Origin: Nitrosomonas sp. PY1
Lineage (GTDB): Bacteria > Pseudomonadota > Gammaproteobacteria > Burkholderiales > Nitrosomonadaceae
NCBI RefSeq assembly: GCF_022836435.1
Contig: NZ_BQXC01000001.1
Span: 2,616,121 to 2,680,120, forward strand
DNA length: 64,000 nt
Reading direction: 5' to 3'
The notes beneath the pieces were generated by a model. It ran no database searches and was not told the DNA's origin. It worked only from the letters and a program-made list of their open reading frames with translations. The position numbers were made by a program, and so were the translations under genes. Of this stretch, positions 30,124 through 40,101 are shown in pieces. The first letter of the stretch is position 1, and every line of letters starts with the position of its first letter.

Positions 30124-31682
30124 ATGGATGAGAGAATCCGACATTTAGTCGGAGAACCCTGGAGTGATAACAATGGAACAAAAGCCTGCATCAGGATTGA
30201 CATTTCATTAGCAAAGAAAGCATCAGTACGATTGCAAATAGTCTGAATCTTTCACGTCAAGCGATCCGCAAAGCATTAAAAGGAGTGAAGGGGAACCGAT
30301 ATACCAACGTAAAATTCAACCGACATCGAAATTAGGAGCTTTTAAATCACAGCTCGCTGAGTGGCTTGAGAAGGATGCGAAATTATCCAGGCGCCAGCGT
30401 AGGACTGCACAACGATTGTTTGAATGTTTGCAGGTTGAAGGTTATCAAGGTTCATATGGTCCGGTGCAGCGGTTTGTACTGGACTGGAAACAGCAAGCGC
30501 CACATCGGCCATCGACGACCCAAGCGTTCGTTCCTCTGGCGTTTCCAGCGGGTGAAACCTGTCAGTTTGACTGGAGCCATGAATATGTCATATTGAATGG
30601 TGTGCTGCAAACGATCAAGGTTGCACATTTTCGACTGGCTTACAGTCGGCGCATGTTTTTAGCGACCTATCCTCGTGAAGCGCAAGAGATGGTATTTGAC
30701 GCGCATATTAAAGCATTTGAACACTTTGGTGGCGTACCTAAGCGATGGTGTACGATAATCCGAAGACAATCGTAGATGCGATATTTGCTGGTAAAGCGCG
30801 TCAATTCAACCGACGCTTTCTAGCCTTAGCAAGTCATTATTTGTTTGAGCCTGTGGCATGCACGCCAGAATCTGGTTGGGAGAAAGGTCAGGTTGAGAAT
30901 CAGGTCGGCAATGTCAGGGAATGGCTATTTGCACCTACGCCTCGGTTCGAGAGTTTTACTGAACTCAATACTTGGCTGGCTTTGCGTTGTGAGGAGTTAG
31001 CGGGATGTAGACACCCGGAACAAACCGGACGAACTATTGCGGATTGTTTATCGAAGAAAAGCCGTTACTCATTCCTGTCAGAGCCGTATTTAATGGTTAT
31101 GTAGAAAAGACCCTACGGGTTTCCAGCACATGTTTGATTAAGGTTGACCATAACCGTTACAGCGTACCTGCTGAATGGGCAAATCGTATTGTTTCATTGC
31201 GAATAACGGCAGACCTGTTGCGGATAGTCGCTGAAAATCGGATTGTTGCCGAACATGCTCGCTGTTATGGGCGTGATCAGTTGATATGCGATCCCTGGCA
31301 TTACTTGCCGGTATTTTCGATGCAGCCGGGTGCACTACGTCATGGTGCGCCATTCCGGCACTGGGATCTGCCAACCCCCATTCGAATAGTGCGGGATCGC
31401 ATCTTAAAACAGGATAAAGGTGACAGAGCGTTTGTCGAACTGTTGCTGATGGCTAGAGCATTAGGTGATGTTGGTCTTGAGACGCTGGAAGTTGCATGCG
31501 ATCTGACCTTGCAAACAGGCATTATTGCGGCGGCCATTGTCATGAATGAAATGCGTCGCTTAAACGAAGTGTCTCGGCCCAAGATTCTACGAAGTATCAC
31601 GCAGGCACCGATCTTACAAATAGAACCTAAAGCCGATTGCAGCCGCTACGACAGCCTGCGGAGGATGCGTTATGATCATTGA
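30124..31682 (+). pseudogene. istA: IS21-family transposase IstA, multiply frameshifted
   Basis: IstA-like protein fragments lie in order but in changing frames. They are an N-terminal helix-turn-helix (SISTIANSLNLSRQAIRKALK, about 30205-30290), then PIYQRKIQPTSKLG to GGVPKR (to about 30750), then MVYDNPKTIVDAIFAGK to LSKKSR (to about 31060), then the C-terminal part to 31682. At least three to four frame changes are needed, near 30200, 30297, 30755 and 31060. The DDE core (FDWSHEYV, MVYDNPK, WEKGQVENQVG) survives in pieces. The element cannot make a full transposase, so it is immobile unless helped in trans. Confidence 0.88.
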
Positions 31683-32436
31683 TCGTCATGCACAACTCAA
31701 GGCGCTTCATTTGCACGGCATGGCTGCCGCCTGGCAGGAATGGCAGGTTGAAGGAAATGCACGACAAAAGCCGGTTATGCCGGAAATCTGGCTGGACCGA
31801 TTGATTGCTGCTGAACAGGTAGATCGTAAGACACGTAGTCTGAACTACCAATTACATACCGCCAAGTTCCCACATCATCGCGATTTGATTCATTTTGACT
31901 GGACGGAAAATCCCTTGGCCAAAGGGCGCATTGAGCAATTGGCTAGCGGTGAATTCATGACTCAGGCAAACAATCTTATTTTTGTTGGTGGCACAGGGAC
32001 TGGAAAAACCCATCTAGCCATTGCTTTGGCGGTTTCAGCGATCCATCGGGGAAAACGCGTGCGTTTCTATAATGCCGTTGATCTGGTTAATCAATTAGAA
32101 AAAGAGAAGCAATTGGGTAAATCGGGTTCAATGGCTAAGCGACTCATACAGATCGATGCGGTTATCCTCGATGAACTAGGCTACCTGCCATTTCCAGAAT
32201 CCGGTGGTGCTTTGCTGTTCCATCTCATCAGTCAACTGTATGAGAAAACCTCTCTGATTATTACCACTAACCTCAATTTCGCTGAGTGGATCCAAGTCTT
32301 CGGTGATGAAAAAATGACCACAGCTCTACTCGATCGCATTACCCACCACTGCGATATCCTCGAAACCGGCAATGATTCTTACCGATTTAAACATCGCAAA
32401 AAAAACTCTCGAAATTTAAATCGTGTGATTTCTTAA
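31672..32436 (+). CDS. istB: IS21-family helper ATPase IstB
   Basis: A 254-residue AAA+ ATPase related to DnaC. Walker A is [11 protein letters not shown] near residue 104, Walker [13 protein letters not shown], and a sensor region [10 protein letters not shown]. The reading frame is intact and overlaps the end of istA by 11 bp, the usual arrangement. It recruits IstA to target DNA, but istA here is broken. Confidence 0.95.
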   Translation: MIIDRHAQLKALHLHGMAAAWQEWQVEGNARQKPVMPEIWLDRLIAAEQVDRKTRSLNYQLHTAKFPHHRDLIHFDWTENPLAKGRIEQLASGEFMTQANNLIFVGGTGTGKTHLAIALAVSAIHRGKRVRFYNAVDLVNQLEKEKQLGKSGSMAKRLIQIDAVILDELGYLPFPESGGALLFHLISQLYEKTSLIITTNLNFAEWIQVFGDEKMTTALLDRITHHCDILETGNDSYRFKHRKKNSRNLNRVIS

Positions 32437-32696
32437 CTGGAAACTTTTGGATGTTGATACCTGGTAATTTTTGAATGTTGATTGACAGTCACAGCACATT
32501 TATGCGAATAATCTAAAAAAACGGATGACTATTTCTCGCTATGCCGCTCTAGTTATTTCCTCGCGCCCAGATGATGGTTTTAGCAATTTCTAAACATTAT
32601 TCGATTCACTAGACCGCATCTGTGACGTATTCGAGCCACATGAAACCCTCTTTTTGATAAGAATCTGATATTTTTCTTATCTCTTGATTATGCCAC

Positions 32697-33149
32697 CTAA
32701 CTTTGCACCCATGGCAATTGCGCGGCCTTCCATCCAGAAATATTTCCGCGATGACCGCTGTCGTCTTTATTTCCTTCAAAGCCCTCTAAAATATTATAGC
32801 ACTCGTTAAAACCAGCCTCACTTGCCATGCTCGCCGCTTGATTAGAGCGCACCCCGCTTCGACAAATAAAAAAAGTCGGTTTTGTTTGATCCAATTGCCG
32901 AGTTAGTTCGTCCAGAAAGTGTGGATTCAGTTGCATGCCGGGGTACATGCGTAATTCAATTTCAATTGCGCCCGGAATTCGCCCAACCCAATCCCATTCT
33001 GCTTGTGAACGCACATCGACCAATTGCGCTGATTGGTTTTTTTGTAATATTTGAATTGCTTCAGTAGGGAGTAGCGCCCCAGTGTAAGGTAATCCTAATT
33101 CTTGCGCACGTTGTTGTGCTTTTTTTAGTAATGCAGCAGTCATTTCCAT
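32697..33149 (-). CDS. Rhodanese-like domain protein
   Basis: A 150-residue single-domain sulfurtransferase-like protein. The active-site loop CRSGVRS follows PTFFI, and the domain start is LVDVRSQAEWDWVGRIPGA. The first 30 residues are a helical extension (KKAQQRAQELGLPYTGAL). The substrate is unknown. It is divergent from mnmG across a 215 bp region that contains a parS site. Confidence 0.88.
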   Translation of the reverse strand: MEMTAALLKKAQQRAQELGLPYTGALLPTEAIQILQKNQSAQLVDVRSQAEWDWVGRIPGAIEIELRMYPGMQLNPHFLDELTRQLDQTKPTFFICRSGVRSNQAASMASEAGFNECYNILEGFEGNKDDSGHRGNISGWKAAQLPWVQS

Positions 33150-33234
33150 AAAATGATTTTACAAGTAAAATTCGAAGAATAATTATACCAGCACTATGAT
33201 TTCTGTTGCTATAGCAGAGGAAAGTTTCAATCGA

Positions 33235-33250
33235 TGTTTCACGTGAAACA
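33235..33250. promoter_or_regulatory. parS: parS centromere site
   Basis: TGTTTCACGTGAAACA is an exact match to the 16 bp ParB-binding palindrome known from B. subtilis and most bacteria, here extended to a 22 bp perfect palindrome by CGA/TCG. It lies 115 bp upstream of mnmG and about 3.5 kb from parB. ParB loads here and spreads, and ParA moves the complex. It marks proximity to the replication origin. Confidence 0.95.
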
Positions 33251-33364
33251 TCGGCTTATTTTCATTGACAATTATGATGGGTTCTCAGAAAAATATAAGG
33301 AATTTTCCAGCGAACTCTCAACTTAAGGTAATATTAGGCTAGAAGCTTTTTCAAGTTCATCATT

Positions 33365-35263
33365 ATGCGTTCTCAATTACTCTATGAAATTATCGTTGTC
33401 GGTGGGGGGCATGCAGGCACAGAAGCTGCCTTGGCCGCAGCGCGCATGGGTTGCAAGACGCTGCTTTTAACACATAATATCGAAACTATCGGGCAAATGT
33501 CGTGCAATCCTTCCATTGGCGGCATTGGCAAAAGCCATTTGGTCAAAGAAATTGATGCGCTGGGCGGTGTCATGGGTATCGCAACCGATGCGTCCGGTAT
33601 CCAATTTCGCACTCTGAATGCGAGTAAAGGCCCGGCAGTTCGTGCAACCCGTGCGCAAGCGGATCGAGTGCTATATAAACAAGCGATTCGAAAACGTATA
33701 GAGAATCAACCGAATTTATCGATCATGCAGCAAGCGGTCGACGACTTAATTCTCGAACAGGATCGTGTCGTCGGCGTAATAACACAATTAAACATACGTA
33801 TACATGCACGGGCTGTGATTCTCACAGTAGGTACTTTTCTGTCTGGATTAGCCCACATTGGGCAAACGAATTTCAAAGCTGGACGCGCTGGAGACCCACC
33901 TTCTTTAGCTTTGGCGCAACGTTTGAGAGAAATGAAGTTTCCGGCAGGGCGTTTAAAAACAGGCACGCCACCGAGAATCGACGGGCGCAGCATGGATTTT
34001 ACTCAATTACAAGAGCAACCAGGAGATTTTCCTACACCCATATTTTCATTTATGGGTAACAGTATTGCGCATCCTACACAGATTTCATGTTGGATTACCA
34101 ACACCAACGACGCAACGCACGAAATTATTCGCAACGGATTGGTTGATTCACCGCTCTATACAGGGAAAATTGAAGGAATTGGTCCAAGGTATTGCCCATC
34201 GATTGAAGATAAAGTTGTGCGTTTTTCTGAACGGCAGTCGCATCAAATTTTTCTGGAACCGGAAGGTCTTAATACGCACGAAATCTACCCCAATGGAATT
34301 TCTACAAGCTTGTCTTTTGATGTTCAGGTAGCATTGGTACATTCTATTAAAGGGCTTGAGAATGCGCATATCACCCGCCCAGGTTACGCGATTGAGTATG
34401 ATTACTTCGATCCACGCAATTTAAAGCGTTCACTCGAAACGAAAACGATCGAAAACCTTTTTTTTGCTGGGCAAATAAACGGTACAACGGGATATGAAGA
34501 AGCTGCGGCGCAGGGACTATTAGCTGGAATCAATGCAGCGCAAAAGATTCATGAGCAAGCGGCATGGATTCCACGACGCCATGAAGCATATATAGGCGTT
34601 TTGATCGATGACTTGGTTACTTCTGGAGTTACCGAACCTTATCGTATGTTTACAAGTCGTGCAGAATATCGTTTGCAACTGCGCGAGGACAATGCCGATC
34701 TTCGGTTGACCGAAATAGGCAGAGCACTTGGTTTGGTGGATGATACCCGTTGGCGTTTCTTTACCGAGAAACAACAAGCAATCGAACACGAACAAAAAAG
34801 ACTACATTCTACTCGTCTGCTTCCAGCGACATTACCGGAAGCAGACGCCCTGCGTGTGCTAGGAAAAACAATCGAGCGCGAATACACCTTGGTTGAACTC
34901 TTACGACGCCCGAACGTAACCTATGCCTCACTAATGACATTACCGGGAGCTGGTAATGTAGTCAACAATCCACAAGTGGCTGAACAAGTCGAAATACAAG
35001 CTAAATATCATGGCTATATCCTACGCCAGCATGAAGAAGTCTTACGTCAAGCGCAACTTGAAAATACGCTTTTACCAATTGATATTGATTATACGGTCGT
35101 TAAGGGGTTATCGACAGAAGTGCAGCAAAAACTCAATCAACATAAGCCCGAAACCATTGGGCAAGCGACAAGAATTTCCGGAGTTACGCCAGCAGCTATA
35201 TCGTTATTACTAGTACACTTAAAGCGAGGATTTTCAACCCAGCATAAACAATATCGTGCATGA
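33365..35263 (+). CDS. mnmG: tRNA uridine-5-carboxymethylaminomethyl modification enzyme MnmG
   Basis: With MnmE it modifies the wobble uridine U34 of several tRNAs. The 632 residues show the FAD motif [19 protein letters not shown], the active-site Cys in [23 protein letters not shown], the second FAD segment [15 protein letters not shown], and the C-terminal MnmE-interacting helices ([17 protein letters not shown]). It begins the mnmG-rsmG-parA-parB cluster typical of the origin region. Confidence 0.97.
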   Translation: MRSQLLYEIIVVGGGHAGTEAALAAARMGCKTLLLTHNIETIGQMSCNPSIGGIGKSHLVKEIDALGGVMGIATDASGIQFRTLNASKGPAVRATRAQADRVLYKQAIRKRIENQPNLSIMQQAVDDLILEQDRVVGVITQLNIRIHARAVILTVGTFLSGLAHIGQTNFKAGRAGDPPSLALAQRLREMKFPAGRLKTGTPPRIDGRSMDFTQLQEQPGDFPTPIFSFMGNSIAHPTQISCWITNTNDATHEIIRNGLVDSPLYTGKIEGIGPRYCPSIEDKVVRFSERQSHQIFLEPEGLNTHEIYPNGISTSLSFDVQVALVHSIKGLENAHITRPGYAIEYDYFDPRNLKRSLETKTIENLFFAGQINGTTGYEEAAAQGLLAGINAAQKIHEQAAWIPRRHEAYIGVLIDDLVTSGVTEPYRMFTSRAEYRLQLREDNADLRLTEIGRALGLVDDTRWRFFTEKQQAIEHEQKRLHSTRLLPATLPEADALRVLGKTIEREYTLVELLRRPNVTYASLMTLPGAGNVVNNPQVAEQVEIQAKYHGYILRQHEEVLRQAQLENTLLPIDIDYTVVKGLSTEVQQKLNQHKPETIGQATRISGVTPAAISLLLVHLKRGFSTQHKQYRA

Positions 35264-35946
35264 TTACACAAGATGAAATTGTTGATAGCCTAATCGCATT
35301 GAGAAGCAATTCAATAACAATATCTTGCGATAATCTTGCAGAATCGATATTGCGTTATGTATTGTTAATCGAAAAATGGAATCGTACCTATAATTTAACC
35401 GCAGCGAAGACTCCACATGAAATTTTTCAGCAACACATCATGGATAGTTTGTCGGTGTTACCGCATATCCCGGGTCCATATGTAATTGATGTTGGAAGTG
35501 GCGCGGGATTTCCCGGCATGCTACTAGCATTAGCGCGACCGGATTGGCAAATAAGCTTGATTGAGGCCAATCAAAAAAAAGCAACTTTTTTACGACAAGT
35601 TAAAATCGAATTAATGCTCGCAAACTTAGAGATCATTGCAGCGCGTGTTGAGCATTTTCATCCGAAGCAAGAAACTAATAGCATCATTTCGCGCGCATTT
35701 GCCAATCTGTGGGACTTTATTTCGATTAGCCAGCACCTATCAGGTGCGAATGGCTTACACTGCAAGTGGTTAGCGATGAAAGCGCATTGTACGGAAGAAG
35801 AGCTAAGCCGGGTGCAAAAACCTTATATCATCGAACACAATATTTTGCTACAAGTTCCAGGTTTAGACGCAACCCGGCGTCTAATAATCGTCAGAAAATT
35901 GTCAGAAAAATACGACTCGCAATTGAACCAAAATCTGATCCATTAA
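35260..35946 (+). CDS. rsmG: 16S rRNA m7G527 methyltransferase RsmG
   Basis: Methylates G527 of 16S rRNA. The 228 residues carry an N-terminal helical cap ([26 protein letters not shown]) and the SAM-binding motif [17 protein letters not shown]. The ATG overlaps the mnmG stop (ATGA), indicating coupled translation. Normal length. Confidence 0.96.
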   Translation: MITQDEIVDSLIALRSNSITISCDNLAESILRYVLLIEKWNRTYNLTAAKTPHEIFQQHIMDSLSVLPHIPGPYVIDVGSGAGFPGMLLALARPDWQISLIEANQKKATFLRQVKIELMLANLEIIAARVEHFHPKQETNSIISRAFANLWDFISISQHLSGANGLHCKWLAMKAHCTEEELSRVQKPYIIEHNILLQVPGLDATRRLIIVRKLSEKYDSQLNQNLIH

Positions 35947-35978
35947 TAGCTTATAAAGTAACTGTAGAGGAACCTACC

Positions 35979-36743
35979 ATGACGAAAATTCTTGCCATTG
36001 CGAACCAAAAGGGTGGGGTGGGAAAAACCACTACGACCGTTAATTTGTCTGCTAGCCTTGCTTCGTCCGGGCGGCGCGTATTATTGATCGATTTGGACCC
36101 ACAAGGTAACGCCACCATGGGAAGCGGAATTAATAAGCAAGGTATTGAGTTGACGGTATATCATGTTTTATTAGGTGAAGCATCTATTCTGCAGGCACGC
36201 GTGACCAGCCCTCAAGGAAAATATGATTTGATTCCAGCCAACCGTGATTTAGCTGGCGCAGAAATTGAGATAGTCGAATTGCCGGATCGTGAAATGCGTT
36301 TAAAATCAGCGCTCGAGCCGATCGAAGCCGAATACGACTACATTTTGATCGACTGTCCACCGGCTTTGAATATGTTGACATTGAATGCATTGTGTACAGC
36401 GCAAGCGGTAATGATCCCGATGCAATGCGAATACTATGCCTTAGAAGGCCTAAGCGATCTGGTTAATACCATCAAGCGTGTGCGAAGTAATTTCAACTCT
36501 GCGCTCCGCATAGAAGGGTTGTTGCGTACCATGTTCGATCCACGCAATATTCTCGCACAACAAGTTTCCGAACAGTTGCAGAAACATTTTGGAAATAAAG
36601 TGTATCGTACGGTAATTCCACGTAATGTACGGTTAGCGGAAGCGCCAGGATTTGGCACGCCAGTTTTGTATCACGATGGTCAATCTAAAGGCGCGCAAGC
36701 ATATTTAGATCTTGCAAAAGAGATTTTAAGCAATGGACACTAA
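35979..36743 (+). CDS. parA: Chromosome-partitioning ATPase ParA
   Basis: A 254-residue deviant-Walker ATPase (KGGVGKTTTT at residue 11) with Walker A' DLDPQGNAT and Walker B YDYILIDCPPALN. The ATG at 35979 is supported by TAGAGG 7 bp upstream and by the family N-terminus MTKILAIANQKGG; the frame is open further upstream only because it overlaps rsmG. It acts with ParB and parS in chromosome segregation. Confidence 0.97.
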   Translation: MTKILAIANQKGGVGKTTTTVNLSASLASSGRRVLLIDLDPQGNATMGSGINKQGIELTVYHVLLGEASILQARVTSPQGKYDLIPANRDLAGAEIEIVELPDREMRLKSALEPIEAEYDYILIDCPPALNMLTLNALCTAQAVMIPMQCEYYALEGLSDLVNTIKRVRSNFNSALRIEGLLRTMFDPRNILAQQVSEQLQKHFGNKVYRTVIPRNVRLAEAPGFGTPVLYHDGQSKGAQAYLDLAKEILSNGH

Positions 36744-36770
36744 TGATTACGAAGCTGAGGAATTTATAAA

Positions 36771-37610
36771 ATGTCTAAACTAAAAGGATTGGGGCGGGGA
36801 CTGGATGCTTTATTAGCAGGCCATGGTATCGGTGGCGCAGTTGAAGAATCGCTGCAAAATCTCGACATTTCGCAGTTGCAACCGGGTAAATACCAGCCTC
36901 GTACGAATATGGATCAAATTGCTCTGTCAGAACTGGCTGAATCCATCAAAGCACAAGGAGTTATGCAACCCATTCTGGTGCGCCCTATTACCGTAGACCA
37001 ATATGAAATTATTGCCGGCGAACGCCGCTGGCGAGCAGCCCAGCTTGCTGGCTTGAATCAAGTACCGGCACTCATTCGAAAAGTAGCCGATGAGTCTGCT
37101 TTAGCGATGTCACTCATTGAAAACATTCAACGGGAAAATCTGAATCCGCTGGAAGAGGCCATGGGTATCCAACGTTTGATTAACGAATTTGGTATGACAC
37201 ATGAATCCGCAGGGGAAGCGCTTGGTAATTCGCGCAGCACGATCTCTAATTTACTACGCTTGCTCAACCTATCCGCACCCGTACAGGATATGATGATGGC
37301 TGGGAAAATTGAGATGGGGCATGGCCGTGCATTGCTGTCATTATCGCCTGCTGAACAGATCAAGGTTGTCAATGCCATCGTGCAGAAACAATTATCGGTG
37401 CGCGAAACGGAGAAAATCGTTAATCGAATCAATCGACCGCTAACCAAAATCGTAAAAAAAATTGATCGAGATTTACTGAGGCTAGAAGAAGAAATCTCTC
37501 AGCGATTGGGTACACAAGTCACCATCAAAGCCAAAAAGAATGGTCATGGAAATATTATTATTCAATACAGCAACTTAGATCAATTAGATGATATTCTCAA
37601 CAAGCTTTAA
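36771..37610 (+). CDS. parB: Chromosome-partitioning CTPase/DNA-binding protein ParB
   Basis: Binds parS and loads as a CTP-dependent clamp. The 279 residues include the N-terminal ParA-contact motif [12 protein letters not shown], the CTP-binding ParB domain with [16 protein letters not shown], the helix-turn-helix ([22 protein letters not shown]) and a C-terminal dimerisation region. It starts 27 bp after parA, in the same operon. Confidence 0.97.
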   Translation: MSKLKGLGRGLDALLAGHGIGGAVEESLQNLDISQLQPGKYQPRTNMDQIALSELAESIKAQGVMQPILVRPITVDQYEIIAGERRWRAAQLAGLNQVPALIRKVADESALAMSLIENIQRENLNPLEEAMGIQRLINEFGMTHESAGEALGNSRSTISNLLRLLNLSAPVQDMMMAGKIEMGHGRALLSLSPAEQIKVVNAIVQKQLSVRETEKIVNRINRPLTKIVKKIDRDLLRLEEEISQRLGTQVTIKAKKNGHGNIIIQYSNLDQLDDILNKL

Positions 37611-37651
37611 TAATTGTATTAACCGTTAGTTCAAGTAAACAAGGATCGCAT

Positions 37652-37834
37652 ATGGATGCAAGATTGCTCGATATATTGGTGTGCCCGTTATGCAAAGGAC
37701 CACTGATTTATAAAAAAGAAAATAAGGAACTGATTTGTAAGCCTGATCGCTTAGCATTTGCTATCAAAGACGGCATTCCAGTGATGTTGGCTGATGAAGC
37801 ACGTCGTATACCAGATGAAATTGATATTAAATAA
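37652..37834 (+). CDS. Trm112-family small zinc-ribbon protein
   Basis: A 60-residue protein ([34 protein letters not shown]) of the YcaR/Trm112 family. The first CxxC pair is present, while the second pair is reduced to one Cys. The eukaryotic relative activates methyltransferases; the bacterial role is unclear. It lies downstream of parB on the same strand and 3 bp before the next gene. Confidence 0.9.
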   Translation: MDARLLDILVCPLCKGPLIYKKENKELICKPDRLAFAIKDGIPVMLADEARRIPDEIDIK

Positions 37835-37837
37835 TAC

Positions 37838-38836
37838 ATGTCGGTAAAAACAATCATGAATTGTAATGTATTAATGTCGCCCCGCTTATCAGCCATAATC
37901 GGTGCACTGATTGCGGATGCTGCCACATTGGGCTTGCATTGGCTTTATGATCCTGAACGCATTGCAGGTATCGAGAAAAATAAAGGATTAGTATTTTTAA
38001 CTCCAGATTCGCTTGATTACGATGGTGTAAGCGGATATTTCGCACACAGCGGGAAAATGCCAGGCGATTCGTCTGGGTATGGAGAAACAAGTTTACTCAT
38101 GTTACGTCACTTAGCGCAACATGGTCGGTTTGATCGGGTTTCTTATCAAACCGAGTATCGCAATTTCTTTGGCCCCGGCGGTTCATATCAAGGTTATGTG
38201 GATTCACCAATGCGGCAAACTTTGCAAACACTGCTGCCATTAAAAGCGGAAGAATTTCCTGAGCAGTCGGGTGCAGATGATGACCAATTTGCCGCCTTGT
38301 CCAGCTTACCTGCTATCGTCGCAACTCATAATGGAACGCCAGATGCGTTAACTTTGCAGATCGAACGAATCGTACGGATAACTAATCACAACGATGATGC
38401 CGTTTCTGCTGCAAAATACGCTGGCTGCGTGCTGTGGTACGTATTGCAAGGACAAACTATTCATCAAGCCTTATCCGATGCATTATCACAAGCTGGGGAA
38501 AAATTATTACCACGCATCGAACAAGCGCTACAGACTCCAATATTGAGTAGCGCCGATGCAGCAAAATGTTTTGGGTCAAGCTGCCATGTCCAAGAAGGAC
38601 TGCCACTGATTGCGTATATTTTGCGGCATACCTCCGATTATCGTTCGGCCGTACAAGAAAACATTCGTGTTGGTGGAGATAGTTGTGGTCGGAGTATTAT
38701 GCTGGGTGCAATCATGGCGGCCTATACCGCACAACAACAAGATGATAACGCTGCAATTCCATTGGAATGGTTAGCGCGATTCCGGAAATTGTCTATTGCG
38801 GCAGACGCTTGTGCAAAACTGGTCGTTAGTGGATAA
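37838..38836 (+). CDS. ADP-ribosylglycohydrolase family protein
   Basis: A 332-residue protein of the DraG/crystallin-J1 class: N-terminal SAIIGALIADAATLGLHWLYDP, a central VRITNHNDDAVSAAKYAG and a C-terminal VGGDSCGRSIMLGAIMAAY. The last motif replaces the GGDTDT metal site of canonical DraG with GGDSCGR, so hydrolase activity on ADP-ribose is uncertain. Starts at 37838, 37856 and 37874 are all possible; no strong ribosome site favours one, and coupling to the upstream gene is likely. Confidence 0.85.
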   Translation: MSVKTIMNCNVLMSPRLSAIIGALIADAATLGLHWLYDPERIAGIEKNKGLVFLTPDSLDYDGVSGYFAHSGKMPGDSSGYGETSLLMLRHLAQHGRFDRVSYQTEYRNFFGPGGSYQGYVDSPMRQTLQTLLPLKAEEFPEQSGADDDQFAALSSLPAIVATHNGTPDALTLQIERIVRITNHNDDAVSAAKYAGCVLWYVLQGQTIHQALSDALSQAGEKLLPRIEQALQTPILSSADAAKCFGSSCHVQEGLPLIAYILRHTSDYRSAVQENIRVGGDSCGRSIMLGAIMAAYTAQQQDDNAAIPLEWLARFRKLSIAADACAKLVVSG

Positions 38837-39089
38837 ATTCCTGCGGAATCGATATAATTTGCTGGACTATTCGCCTTTTAGAATAAGAATAAGCCGTATA
38901 CATATTATCAAATCTTCTCATCACGATTACCCGCCTTGTTTGTTATCAATATATGGAATAATTTTTTCTGGCATATTGTTGCGTATCAATGTTGTGACCG
39001 ATCGGAGTGTGCAGTGTGTAGCGGCATCATCGCTTGTTCTTGATGCGAGCTTGTATATTTTTTGTTGACTATCTAATTCTGGAGAAACA

Positions 39090-40037
39090 ATGAGTCATAC
39101 GCTATATGAAACAAACGTTCAGCGTGTTCAACGCTGTGAATTGGCCGTGCCAGGTTCTAATCCTGGAATGTTTGAAAAAGCGCTGAATAGCGGTGTTGAT
39201 TTTGTTTTTCTGGATTTAGAAGATGCCGTTGCGCCTGATGATAAAGTACAGGCTCGCAAAAACGTCATCCAGGCACTCAATGATTTGGACTGGAAAGGTC
39301 ATGGTGTCAGCGTTTCAGTGCGAATTAACGGGTTGGATACGCATTATATGACACGCGATGTGGTCGATCTGATGGAACAGGCAGGTAGTAAAATCGATAC
39401 GTTGTTGATTCCCAAAGCAGGTGTTTATGCAGATATTTACATGGTTGAAGCCATGGTAACGCAGCTTGAAAAACAACAAGGCCTCACCAACCGCGTCGGT
39501 TTGGAAGCGCTCATTGAAACTGCGTTAGGTATGGCCAATGTCGAAGATATCGCACGTAATGGCGCATCTGGACGATTAGAAGCACTGCATTTTGGCGTTG
39601 CGGACTATGCTGCCAGCAATCGTGCTAGAACGACTAACATCGGAGGATTGAACCCCGATTATCCAGGCGATCAATGGCACTTTGCCATTAGCCGCATGAT
39701 CGTGGCTTGCCGTGCTTACGGCTTGCGGCCGATCGACGGTCCCTTTGGCGACATCAAAGACCCTGAAGGCTATGTATTAGCGGCCAAGCGTGCTGCCGCA
39801 CTGGGTTGTGAAGGTAAGTGGGCAATCCACCCAACCCAAATAGAACTTGCCAGTCAAGTCTTTACACCGCCAGAGCGCGAAATTGAAAAAGCCAAACGCA
39901 TTATAGCTGCGCTCAAAGATGCGGCTTCACAAGGCAAAGGCGCTGCTGCATTAGATGGTCGCTTAATCGATGCGGCTTCCGAACGTATGGCCAATAATGT
40001 GATGAAAATTGCCGAGGCCATTGCAGCCAAGCATTAA
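39090..40037 (+). CDS. mcl: L-malyl-CoA lyase (CitE-like CoA-ester lyase)
   Basis: Reversibly cleaves malyl-CoA to glyoxylate and acetyl-CoA. The 315-residue TIM barrel has ELAVPGSNPGMFEKAL, FLDLEDAVAPDDK (Mg2+ ligand region), LIPKAGV and LIETALGMANVEDIA. The C-terminal GKWAIHPTQIELA is typical of the malyl-CoA lyases of serine-cycle methylotrophs rather than citrate lyase. GGAGAA precedes the ATG. It is followed by the two malate-CoA ligase genes on the same strand, strongly supporting the substrate assignment. Confidence 0.9.
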   Translation: MSHTLYETNVQRVQRCELAVPGSNPGMFEKALNSGVDFVFLDLEDAVAPDDKVQARKNVIQALNDLDWKGHGVSVSVRINGLDTHYMTRDVVDLMEQAGSKIDTLLIPKAGVYADIYMVEAMVTQLEKQQGLTNRVGLEALIETALGMANVEDIARNGASGRLEALHFGVADYAASNRARTTNIGGLNPDYPGDQWHFAISRMIVACRAYGLRPIDGPFGDIKDPEGYVLAAKRAAALGCEGKWAIHPTQIELASQVFTPPEREIEKAKRIIAALKDAASQGKGAAALDGRLIDAASERMANNVMKIAEAIAAKH

Positions 40038-40040
40038 AGT

Positions 40041-40067
40041 ATCAAGATTGCTGTAAGCAATCCTGAT
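40041..40067 (+). promoter_or_regulatory. Intercistronic hairpin between mcl and mtkA
   Basis: Arms ATCAAGATTGCT and AGCAATCCTGAT pair with one mismatch around loop GTA, directly after the mcl stop. No T-run follows, so it is more likely an mRNA-stabilising or processing hairpin than a full terminator. Confidence 0.5.
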
Positions 40068-40101
40068 GCTTGGTAATTAAAAATGAAAAGAGGAAATTGA
40101 A

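Larger units (their letters stand above)
30094..32487 (+). mobile_element. IS21-family insertion sequence (2,394 bp)
   Basis: Ends are TGTTAATCAACATTGAAAAG on the left and, reverse-complemented, TGTCAATCAACATTCAAAAA on the right, continuing to TTACCA on both. The right end holds a second, tandem copy of the terminal motif, as in other IS21 elements. It is flanked by a perfect 9 bp direct repeat GTCACAGCA (30085-30093 and 32488-32496). It contains a frameshifted istA and an intact istB. Confidence 0.93.
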
